Shown here piece by piece: positions 9,935-20,690 of a stretch of 64,000 nt of DNA. This DNA comes from Caenorhabditis remanei. Lineage: Eukaryota; Nematoda; Chromadorea; Rhabditida; Rhabditidae. Location of the stretch: NCBI RefSeq assembly GCF_010183535.1, contig NC_071332.1, positions 18,042,001-18,106,000 on the forward strand. The letters are read 5' to 3'. Under the pieces are notes generated by a model that had not been told where the DNA came from, made no database searches, and was given only the letters and a program-made list of their open reading frames with translations. How positions within the stretch are numbered: position 1 is the first letter of the stretch; each line of letters opens with the position of its first letter. A program made the position numbers and the translations under genes.

Positions 9935-12447
9935 ATGGTCATCCGCGCTTTCGAACTAGTCCACCACAAATCGAATGGCCGATTGGAAAGTCAACAAATT
10001 GTAATTGCAAACAACGCAATTATAAATTGTTTTATTGCCGATGGAGCCTTTCCCGATGGAGCCGTGAATGCAGTTGTAATGTACCAACAGTTTTTTGACG
10101 ATTGCTTCATGGTCAGTGCTGAACCTCAAACTTCATTCGTCGAAAATTCAAATTTCGTATTAATTTTCTGTGAAGACTTGAGGGAGATTCTACTGGAACA
10201 AAACTTTGCTCTACAAGGTTTATCGATTTACACTGTGGGGGATTACGATTCCCCGGATTTCATCACTTCTCCAATCCTGGACACTATCAAGACTTCGCTG
10301 AGCCTTAAAAGTGTGAAAATGGTTATTGAGAGTTTGCATCTAGAGATTTTTCGGATAGAACAAGTATTGGATCTTCTTTCTTATATCAATCTGAAACGAT
10401 TGAATCGCTTGGTTCTGAGAATTCCTGCTACCGATGCTCAAGTGGATTTCGAACAATTGTTGGCATTAGATATATGGAGAGAGTTTGAAAATTTTGTTGT
10501 GAAATGGCATACCGTATCTGCAAAGGAATTGATGTGTATTAATTAAAAAGGTTAGTGTGAACATAGCTGTTTCTAGCATTTTCCCTTTTTTGTATTGATT
10601 CGAACATTTTCAGATTCTCATCACATCTCGTATTTTCAAAACTATTCGCATCTGCTTTGAACACTTGGATCACGAAAAAGTCAAGGAAATCCTAAGTCAA
10701 AGAATCCATGGGAAAATCTGTCGATTACTCCGAGTACCGAATAGTATAAACCAGGTGTTGGCCACCGAATTGGACGAGAATAGCATCACGGTTTCCCGGG
10801 ATCAAGATAAATACAAATACGATTTTCTTGCAACGGATGAGGACTTTATTCCGTTAGCAGTCAGCGTAAGTTGGTAGTTCGAAAATCATTTTCATATGAA
10901 AATAATGGTTTAATTCTGTCTGAAACCCGTTGAGATCGGTCGCAGTTGGGTTCGGACATACGCTGGCCGAAGAAAATTGGTGCTGTGGCCTCGACTTCGG
11001 CCATGTCGATTTTTTCTAATTTTGTCGCTGTTTTCGCTTATTTCTGTTGTTTTCTTTCAATGAGTTTAATAGTAAACGACAAAATTGATAGGAGCAAATT
11101 CGTCGCCAGGACTCAGCAGGGTGTCAGACCGAATTAAAAACTATTTCGATATGAAAATGAACTCGCATACTCACGTACTACATTGTTCTATGAAAAAATC
11201 AGAGTTGACCTTAGTACACTTTTAAACGGCTTTCTCAAAAAAAGTGTCAGTAATTGGTGGTTGTGAAAAACACTATGGTTCTCTAAACCATAAAGTACCG
11301 ATTTTTTCAGAGTGATTGGTCGAAAACATTAGAAAACAAAACAATAATAGAATTACTGTTGGATCACCTTGGTTTCATTGAAATGTAAGTAATTCCATGT
11401 GTCCGAATATCAAAAATTGATTACTTTTCTCTAGTCAAACTCTCCGGAAAGTCTGCTCAAACATTCGTACGTGCATAGATCACTACAAGCCAGACCCAAA
11501 TCTCACAAAACTTGGAATAATTGTGAAGGAATTATGTTATGGAGAGGTTGATATCAAGATGGGATTCATGGACGGGTCTTATCGGGAAACTTCATATGAA
11601 AAAGTGCAATATGGGTGTAAAGTCGGTGATATATTACTACCTGAGCAAGATATGCACGAAATTTGCCTAAACGATTTAATGACAATTATGCCTCGGAAAG
11701 AATTTCATTTGGAAGAATTCGAATTCGCTGTTCCCTGCACTCGATATAGTCATGTTCCGGAATTGTTTGCCCAGAAAAAAGAGTTTGTAGAAAAACTAGA
11801 GAAACTTCTAATCCCCAATAATGTGTTAATGAAAGCCCGGAAATTTATATATTTTGAAAACTGCCACGAAACGGATCAGATGCCTAATTCAATACTGTGG
11901 TTGGAACCAATCAGTTTAGAGCTTATTGAAATGCACTCAGACAAAAGAAGGGAAGCGAAAATGAATGAAGTGATGAAGTTGATAATGGACAGTAATCAAT
12001 GGCAGTATGCAAAGGAGTATGTTATGAAAGAATTTGCTTTTTTGGGAAAAGTTAATCCCGATCAATTTGTTCACTTCTCGAAAATTGATATCACCGTCGA
12101 AAATTGGACAAACGAAGATTTTTTCAATTGGCAAGAGGTTAGGAAACTGAACACTACAGTAGCAAGCAAACAAAAATTATTTTCAGGAAGTACTCTACTC
12201 TCCGTCTTTCATTAAATACAAAATTTCGTTCCGAAACTGCTCAATCGATAATGACATCTACAACTTGCTAGGATTGCCATTTAGAACTGTCAATGGAAGA
12301 ACTACTTGGTACTTTAAAATGCCTGAGAAGAATCTTGTACTTCATGTCATTTATTACGCATCAAAATCTGTTATTTTCACTCGTGTTGATATAGAAGATG
12401 TTCCAGAAGTAGTTGTTATGAATTTCGATGTTCAACTTATTGATTAG
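9935..12447 (+). pseudogene. F-box/FTH gene A (FTH half, F-box, FTH), frame broken at the end of exon 1
   Basis: Exons 9935-10550, 10614-10865, 11311-11384, 11435-12137 and 12187-12447 match intact gene C exon for exon. Exons 1-2 encode an FTH (DUF38)-type segment without its own F-box. Exons 3-4 contain the F-box (KTIIELLLDHLGFIEIQTLRKVC). Exons 4-5 hold a second FTH segment (NQWQYAKEY ... WYFKMPEKN...). F-box proteins recruit substrates to SCF ubiquitin ligases through Skp1; FTH is the presumed substrate side (family knowledge). At 10539-10546 TTAA is duplicated (TTAATTAA), shifting the frame and making TAA at 10544-10546, where gene C reads I-K-K. Exons 2-5 are otherwise open, so the loss looks recent; translation would give only the first FTH part. 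Confidence 0.7.
10880..11225. repeat. inverted-repeat element in intron 2 of gene A
   Basis: The left end has TTTTCATATGAAAATAATGG then TCTGTCTGAAACCCG; the right end has the same words inverted. The middle (CTTCGGCCATGTCGATTTTT and neighbours) recurs upstream of gene C at 17177-17730, where C itself has none of this sequence in its intron. Confidence 0.55.
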
Positions 12448-13307
12448 AGCTGTGAAGTTAGTAAACCTTTTCACTCCGATGATGTTATCATGTTGTTTGC
12501 AGAGTACATCAATAAAATACCTATCGATACCAATTTCCTGCATCCATCTTCTTCTCCCTTTCTTTTTTTCTTCTTCTTCATCGAAAGTGATTTTAAGAAA
12601 GCCATCTCGGTCATTAAGCTTATGATTGATAAAGTCGTAATTGAGGGCCATAAGTTTTGTGAACTGATTGATAAAAGTAGTATTTGATCAGCGAATAAAG
12701 GACTCTTTCTTCTTTCTTATCTTTGAGAAATGGAATGATCACAATACCATTTTATTCATTTTCTCAATTTTTCGTTCCGTTGGCAACTCGACACACAACA
12801 TGTACACCTTTCCAAATGTCCCCAACTTCAATCATTTCTTTCTTTGAGGATTTAACCAAGATGTTTATTTTTTTCAAACGAAGACGATGGCGTAATCTTT
12901 TTAATTTCAATTTGAACTCCTCAACTTGCTTCCATCCCACATTTACAGTTCATGAACTTTCCAGCTCCAGTTTTGACTTCTTTAAAATACACATCAATGT
13001 ACTCAACACCAATTCCACTGGGTTTGCGTTCTGTACAATTTTTCATCGTATTTATAAAATATGTCGTAGTTTCCTTCTCCAACTTTTTTTAGACAAACGA
13101 CGTGGGCCTCGGAACTCAAATTGATCCTGTTTTGTAGGCGGAGCTTTAAATTCAATTAAAATTAACTACATTGCAATAAACTCAGATTGTGTGGAGATAC
13201 ATGCAAAAGATAAGAAAAAAAGAGTATCGAATCGCTGACTTTCTCCTATTTTCTTTTTTCCTTATTTTTCATTTTGATTACATTTTTAACATTTAACTCA
13301 CAAAACC
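12448..13307. other. A-B intergenic region with gene A 3' flank
   Basis: 12448-12600 resembles the 3' flanks of genes B and C, including AATAAA near 12511 as a polyadenylation signal. The rest has an open minus/plus stretch at 12723-13124 without recognisable family. Confidence 0.5.
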
Positions 13308-16300
13308 ATGGTCCGTGCTTCCGAACTGATCAACCACAAACCATCGGGCTATTTGATTCATCGAGGAATAACAATAGGAAAAAACAAAATAGCTTTCGTA
13401 TTGCACGGCTACACGGATGACTGGAAGTTTGTGGAGTATCAACAGGAAGGAGACAACTGCAGGTTGAAAAGTATGATAGGTGTAGCTGATTTGCTAATCG
13501 AAAATTCGAACTTCGTCTCAATCTTTTGTGAGGACCTGAGCGAAATACTCGTGGAGCAAAGCATTGCTGTATTTTCTTTCAATATAGGTTTGGAGGACAA
13601 ATCGTGTTATTCGAGTGACACCAAGTCTCAAATTCTAAGTGCCATCAAGACTTCGTTGAGTCTAAGAAATGAGAAAATAAGAGTGTATTGCTTCCGTTTT
13701 GAAATATTTGGAATCGAAGAAGTAATGGATATATTGTCATATGCAAAGCCTGAATTCCGGTTTCTCAATATAAAGTTCCCTGATTCTTGTGTTCCTGAGA
13801 CAATGGAGAGAATTTTTGTAACGGGGAGATGGAACAAACTCGTAGATGTACAGATATCTTTCAATTTTCATACTTTGTCGAGAAAAGAAATGACAGTCCT
13901 AAAAGAGGTGAGCCCTGAAATGTTCTGAAATCATTTAAATTCGAACTTCACGAATATATTGATTTTCTAGATCATCACAACATCCCCTAACTTCGAAAGA
14001 ATTGGAATTTACTTCGAAAATATTGATGAAGAAGTACTTGACGAGTTATTTGGTGTTCGTGATGAAAAACTCAACGTATCATGGTCATCGGAAATAAATT
14101 TGCCTTGTGGAGGTCCTCAACTTGATTATGAAGCTCTTGCTGACTTCCCTTTAGGAAGGGATAGGACTGTTGTCTATAGATACAGCCGAGTGAGAGACAG
14201 ACAAGATCATGTTTTGGTCACCACTAGAATCAATGAGAATTTTGTTGATTTTCATCGCTTCAAACACAGTGATTTATACGCTTTGATCGTTGATTGTCGT
14301 GAGGGGGACACTACTCCGTTAGCGGTGAGTTATCTGTGGCAGCTGTCATTAAAGCCTGCCCTGATAATTTTCAGACAAACCCCGAACGGTTGGCCACACT
14401 GGAAAATAAGACGATTATGGAATTGCTGATAGGCCATCTAGGTTTCATTGATATGTAAGTTGAAACTATTCAGACTCGAGAAACGCAGGGTTAGCCTATC
14501 TGGGCACAGCTTGTCCTGTATTAGAAAATGCGAACCCATTTTTTATCAAGTTGCGTATTTCCTGACAATGTAACATTGAATACTTTTCGGTTTATTTGAT
14601 ACTGTAGACTCAGTACTGCGATAGTTTGGTCCAATGGGTGAACCTCAATTTCCGGCTCTGCGGGTACTGTCAAAAATTGCTGTAAAAATTTCTTACTGTC
14701 GTGGAATTGATTGCTTTTAACTCACGACCTTGATTATTAAGCCTGGTCCATTGCTACCCTCACACATTTTACTCAAAATATAATAAATAATAAACTGAAC
14801 ACTAACAACTGCGTGAAACGTGAACGTGATCAACCATACTGAAACCAATACTGTTCTGGACATGCTTTCCTAAAGTCAACCTGGTGACCTTACGATAAGG
14901 ATCGCTCTATATTCTGTGCATAAGAAGTTTTCGTCTCTCGATCATTCACTCTCCGATCTTTTATTGTGTCTGCTGAAAGAATCTTGGAAACTGGCGGAGC
15001 GAATCTCTACAAACAGTGTTGGCGTGTGAAGCCCTCCAGCTTAGATCACGGACAAATCCAACACCTTCCTCGCCAACTGAAGGAGGATACTTATGATACC
15101 TGGAGTTCTCGGGGAGATGGAGCGCTGAGTCCTTGTCGGAGACGGTTGACGGATCCGCGTTTGATGTCACGTTTCACGTATTGAACTTATTGTCAAACCA
15201 TTTTTATAGCCATTTTGGTTAGATATTTGTGAATCTAATTGAAGCCATAGAGTTGTTAGGCTAGTTCTTGAAGGTCGTGCATTAATGGCTAGTTAATTCC
15301 ACGACACTTACTTCTATTATTAAATTGTGCATATCAGCAATCTTTTTTCTAGACAACGCCTTCGAAAAGTGTGTTCCAATATACGAACCACAATTGATCA
15401 CTTCAAACCAATCCCGAATCTTACTAAACTTTTCGTGTTTTTCGGCTGCCCCGGAATTATCAATCTTAAAGTAGATTTCGAAAACGACTCTCATCTAGGA
15501 ATCATTTATGAAGAACAACAGGAATCCGTGTGCCGAGTGAATCAATCCATTGTCAAACAAGATCTTTGCATTACTTGTATCGATGATCTGAAAACTTGTA
15601 TCAGTCGCAGAGACTTCAGTTTGGACAAATTTCGACTCTCCATCAACTGCGATTTTGACAAACATAGCGAAGGAGTTTGCATGAAAAAGAAATGGTTTCT
15701 AACTCAACTTGAGAATGTTCTCACACCCAGAAGTGCTCCATTGAAAGTCCGAAAATTCGAGTTTGGAACACAATGCTGGGAAGAAATCCTAATGTATGAG
15801 CCAATAAAATGGCTAACCAATTACGCTAGAGTTCATCGCACTGGAAACTGCTGAGGAAAGCAACGGCAGGAAAATGAATGAAATGTTAAATGTGATTGCT
15901 GATACAAATCAGTGGAAATTCGCAAAAGAGTTTGCAATGAAGAAGTGGATAATAGAAAACCCATTTGACGTGATGAAATTTATACATTTTGAGAAGATCG
16001 ATATCACTGTAGAAAATTGGACTAATGAAGCATTTTTCAATTGGACAGAAGTAAGTACACCTAACTCGGAGTTCAATTCTATATTCAATTTTCAGGAAAT
16101 CCTCTACTCGCCGTCTTTCATCAAATACAAAATTTCGTTTGAAAACTGCTCTATCGACAATGATATCTACAACTTGCTAGGATTGCCGTATAGAACTGTC
16201 AATGGAAGAAGTACTTGGTACTTCAAAATGCCTGAGAAGAATCAAGTACTTCATGTCATTTATTACGCATCAAAATCTGTTATTTTCACTCGTGTTGATA

Positions 16301-16356
16301 TAGAAGACGTTCCAGAAGTTGCTGTTATGAATTTCGATGTACAACTTATTGATTAG
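13308..16356 (+). pseudogene. F-box/FTH gene B, broken by a 2-nt deletion
   Basis: Exons 13308-13907, 13971-14324, 14375-14454, 15353-16050 and 16096-16356 follow the gene C plan. The start is MVRASELINHK. F-box: NKTIMELLIGHLGFIDIQRLRKVC. At 15810-15817 the sequence reads TGGCTAACCA where A and C read TGG TTG GAA CC, so two bases are missing after 15815; frame 1 ends at TGA soon after, while the shifted frame continues with PITLEFIALETAEESNGRK and then the intact second FTH. The third intron is about 900 nt and carries an inverted-repeat insertion. Last exon is almost identical to that of C (261 nt in A, B and C), suggesting recent duplication or gene conversion. Confidence 0.7.
14692..15312. 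mobile_element. TIR element in intron 3 of gene B
   Basis: GTCGTGGAATTGATTGC...CACGACCTT near 14696-14745 is matched by an inverted copy near 15255-15307. CTTACT lies just outside the left end and ACTTACT just outside the right, a possible target duplication. No transposase ORF. Confidence 0.5.
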
Positions 16357-17040
16357 AGCGGTGAAGTCAGTAAACTTTTATACTTCGGATAATGTTATCA
16401 TGTTGTTTGTAGTGTATATCAATAAAATACCTATCGATGCCAATCTTCTGAATCTTTCTTTTTTCCCCTTTCTTCCCCTTTCTTCCCCTTTTTTGTCTTC
16501 TTCCTTATTGAAAGTTATCTTACCATAAAAACGTTCAAACGTTCATTCTTATGTGTTCAACAAAGCGACAAGTGATAAGAAACCGTTAATAACTGGAGGT
16601 GAGACTATTTGCAATTTTGTACCTTCCTTAAAGGAGGACTGAAATGTCCTAACTCTAGATTTCAGATTCAGATTCTTCTGAAAATTTTAAGAAACTTTTA
16701 TTATTGACGAACATGAGTTTTTCCGCGCGGCCGTGTATTACTTTTGGACAATTTTTTTTTGTTTCCTCACCCTTTCCAACAAGTTTTCGTAGCTATGACG
16801 TCAACTGTATGTATATTTCCATAAACTCTTTTTTCTGACACTGCCAATACGTAAACATTCAAGTCCAAATTAGTTCTTGATAAGAAATCATGAGAGAGCA
16901 AACATTTTATTGGCTCGTCGAATTCATTCTCTATTTCTTTTCTCCCAGCTTCTCCACATGATTCAAGCATTTCAAGTGTTTAATTGTGATAATATTACTT
17001 CTTTTTTGTACTAATGTTGAAAAAAACTGTAAGTGTGATT
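16357..17040 (+). pseudogene. gene B 3' flank plus relic of the start of a gene D-like copy
   Basis: The whole stretch parallels the sequence after gene C (20102-20740): AATAAA poly(A) signal, CTTTCTTCCCC tandem words, TTTTTCCGCGCGGCCGTG, and then the leader and first codons of gene D. ATG at 16958 starts MIQAFQVFNCD, compared with MIHAIQVFNCE in D, and then decays. So a C+D-start unit was duplicated to make B and this stump. Confidence 0.65.
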
Positions 17041-17176
17041 ATGTGACCGCTGTAGATAGATAAGTAATGGGAATATTGAAAGAAATGACAAGGTTGAAAC
17101 ATTTAAGATTAGTGTTCTTTTCGTTTCTCTCTTCTTTCTCTCTTCTTTCTCTCAACTTTTTTTTCATTAAAGGTGG

Positions 17177-17730
17177 ACTAAGGTCAACTCTGATATTTTC
17201 ATAGAATAATGTACATATGAGAACCTGTGAGTTCATTTTCATACCGAAAAATTTTAAAAATCGGTCTGGAACCCGCTGAGAGCGATCGCCGGTGAGTTTG
17301 GGCATTTCGGTGGCCTAGAAATTCGACTTCGGCCATGTTCAATTTTTCAAATTTTATCGCTATTTTCGGTCGTTTTTGTTGTTTTCTTTCAATAATTTCG
17401 AAAGTGAACTGCAAAAATTGATAGAATTTTTAAAAGAATGTTAGAAAAAACGAAGAGAACTCGAAAAAAGCAACATTTTCAAAAAAAGAAATGCCCAAAC
17501 AGTTTTGCCCCTCGTTCTCCGCGGGGAATGAACCGAATTGAAAAATTCTTGAAATATGAATAAGAACTCACGGAAATGAACAAATGACTCAGCGGGAAAG
17601 TTTGGAAGGACGCCGGAAGGTTTATGGATAGAAGGGGATATCGGAGTGTCGTTGCCTCATTTTCAAAATTCTGAGTCGGTTCATATAGAAAAACGTCAAT
17701 TTTTGGAATACCGGTGTCCAATTTTCCTGT
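17177..17730. repeat. repeat inserted in the promoter region of gene C
   Basis: Related to the element in intron 2 of gene A (GGTCAACTCTGAT, GTTCATTTTCATA, CTTCGGCCATG). Sequences on both sides (17050-17175 and 17735-17790) match the uninterrupted upstream flank of gene A, so the repeat entered after A and C diverged. Confidence 0.6.
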
Positions 17731-17789
17731 CCTTTTTTCTCTCTCATTTCTCTCAACTTTTATTTCTTTTTATTCAGAATTAGAGAACG

Positions 17790-20101
17790 ATGGTCCGCGC
17801 TCACGAACTAGTCAATCGAAAAACGAATGGATCGCGTGGCCAACTCATCTTTATTGTAGCCTACAAAATTATATATACTCTTGAAACAAATAACGCCCGC
17901 GAGATATTGCAGTACCAACAGGAAGGAGACAACTGCAATGTGGTCTATGGGAACGAAATATCAAAATTTCAAAACTCGAATTTCGTGTCAGTTTTCTGTG
18001 AAGACTTTTACAAAATTCTGCTGGAACAAATCATTACTATGTCTGATTTGTCAATTGCGCCTATGGGGGATTTCGCTTGCCCAGATTCGATCAGTTCTCA
18101 AATCCTGGACACTGTCAAGACTTCGCTGAGCCTTAGAAGTGTGAAATTGGATATTGAGAGATTGGAATTAGAGATTTTTGGATTTGAACAAGTCATGGAT
18201 ATTCTTTCCTTTGTCAATCCAAAACAATTGTATTTCCTGATTCTGAGATTTCCTGCTCCTGGTGCTCAAGAGGACTTTGAACAATTGTTGGCATTAGAGC
18301 GATGGAGCGAGTTTGAGAATTTAGAACTGGAAGTGCACTGGCATACCGTATCTGCCAAGGAAATAATGTGCATAAAAAAGGTAAGCAAACTTAACTTGTT
18401 CTTGGGATTTTTGTTCATTTTCAGACTCTCACAACATCTCGTGCTTTCGGATCTATTATGATTAGGTACAAAGAAATAGATGAAGAAAAAGTGAAGGAAA
18501 TGCTAGGTCATTCTCGACGAGAATTAGACCATTACGTTGAGCGGTATATCCGAGTACCGAATAGTACAATCCAGGTGTTGCGCACTACAATAGAATATTA
18601 TTGTCATAGCCTCCGCGTTGATCGAGTATCAGATAAAGATATTTACGATTCTCTTCCTGCGTCGAATGAAGACTTAATTCCGTTTGAAGTTAACGTAAGT
18701 TGATAGTACAACTAAACTTAGTCCGCAGTCATGACCGTCACCACGAGGCGACTGAAGTTTCGCTTTTGTTGATTTTTCGAGTACTACCACTTTGTCTGCA
18801 TTTTATCAAAAAAAGAAAAAAAATTCATTAAATACATGTTTTTTGACATTTTAAAAACATTTCAAGATATTTGTGAAAAAATTTGAACTTTATGAATTCA
18901 ACTCCTTCATAGTTAATTTCTCGATTTATAATAGCCTTACAAATTTTCAGAGTGATTCGTCGAAAACATTAGCAAACAAAACAATAATAGAACTGCTATT
19001 GGATCACCTTGGTTTCATTGAAATGTAAGTAATTCCACGTGTCCGAATATCAAAAACTAATTACTTCTCTCCAGTCAAACCCTCCGAAAAGTCTGCTCAA
19101 ACATTCGTACCTGCATAGATCACTTCAAGCCAAACCCAAATCTCACAATACTTCGAATATGGATAAAGAGCAGATATGTTTCTATCAAAATGGGATTCAA
19201 AAACGGATCTTGTCTGGAAACTGGCTATAGAAAGGTGGAATCAGGATGTAAAGTGGGGAAAACATTGGTGAAAAAAGACGTTTACCAAACTTGCCTTGAT
19301 GATTTAAAATCAATTCTGCCTAGGAAACAAATTAATTTGGAGGAATTCGAACTTGCGTTTGATTTCTTTCGTGATCCATTCGCCGGGAAATATTTTAAAG
19401 GAGCGATAGAATTTATAGAAAGAGTTAAAGAAGTTCTAACTCCGAATAATGTGTTAATGAAAGTCCGAAGATTCTTTCATTTGGAGAACTGCGTGCCACA
19501 CAATGTGATACTGGAACCAATCAAATGGTTGGAACCGATCAGTTTAGAATGTATCCAGACATACACAGAGAAAGACATTTGGCACACAGCCGATGGAAGT
19601 GAAGCGAACATAAAAATGAGTGAAGTGGTGAAATTGAAAATGGACACTAATCAATGGCAATATGCAAAGGAGTATGTGAATAAAGAGTTTGCTTTATTGA
19701 GGGAAGTTAATCCAATTCACTTTGTTCACTTCTCGAAAATTGATATTACCGTCAAAAATTGGACAAACGAAGATTTTTTCAATTGGCAAGAGGTTAGTAA
19801 AATGGGTTCTGGAGTCATGAATCAATGTAGTTACCTTCAGGAAATCCTCTACTCTCCGTCTTTCATCAAATACAAAATTTCGTTTGAAAACTGCTCTATC
19901 GACAATGATATCTACAACTTGCTAGGATTGCCGTATAGAACTGTCAATGGAAGAAGCACTTGGTACTTCAAAATGCCTGAGAAGAATCTAGTACTTCATG
20001 TCATTTATTACGCATCAAAATCTATTATTTTCACTCGTGTTGATATAGAAGACGTTCCGGAAGTTGTTGTTATGAATTTCGATGTTCAACTTATTGATTA
20101 G
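17790..20101 (+). CDS. F-box/FTH gene C (FTH half, F-box, FTH), intact
   Basis: Exons 17790-18380, 18425-18694, 18951-19024, 19075-19792 and 19841-20101 give 637 aa with all phases consistent. Residues 1-290 (start MVRAHELVNRK) form the FTH-like first half with no F-box before it. The F-box (KTIIELLLDHLGFIEIQTLRKVCSN) is split by intron 3 inside codon I. The second FTH follows, ending DVPEVVVMNFDVQLID. This order differs from the usual F-box-then-FTH layout of nematode FBXA proteins and looks like a merger of two units. AATAAA lies near 20166. The ATG chosen is the one conserved in A and B. Likely an SCF substrate adaptor (family inference). Confidence 0.8.
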
Positions 20102-20690
20102 AGCGGTGAAGTCCGTAAACTTTTATACTTCGGATAATGTTATCATGTTGTTTGTAGTGTATATCAATAAAATACCTATCGATTCCAATCTTCTGAATCT
20201 TTCTTTCTTCCCCTTTCTTCCCCTTTCTTCCCCTTTCTTGTCTTCTTCCTCATTGAAAGTTATCTTACCATAAAAAGTTCATTTTTATGTGTTTAACAAA
20301 CCGTCATGTGATAAGAAATCGTTGATAACTGGAGGTGAGACAATTTGCAATTTTGTAAATTCCTTAAAGAAGGACTGAAATATCCTATTTCTAGATTTCA
20401 GATTCAGATTCTTCTGAAAATTTTTTTAAAACTTTTATTATTGACGAACATGAGTTTTTCCGCGCGGCCGTGTATTCCTTTTGGACAATTTTTTCTTGTT
20501 TCCTCACCCTTTCCAACAAAGTTTCGTTTCTATGACGTCAACTGTATGTTTCTATAAACAGTTTTCTCTGATACTGGCAACGAGTAAACATTCAACACTA
20601 TATTCGTCCCTGATAAGAAACCACGAGTAAGCAAACATTTTATTGGCTCGTCGAATTCACTCAATTTCCTCTTTTCCCAACAACTTCTCA

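Noticed and set aside
12723..13124. 133-codon open frame between F-box genes A and B
   Set aside because: No recognisable family on either strand, no paralogue and no fitting splice partners. Minus-strand pieces look faintly coding but contain stops.
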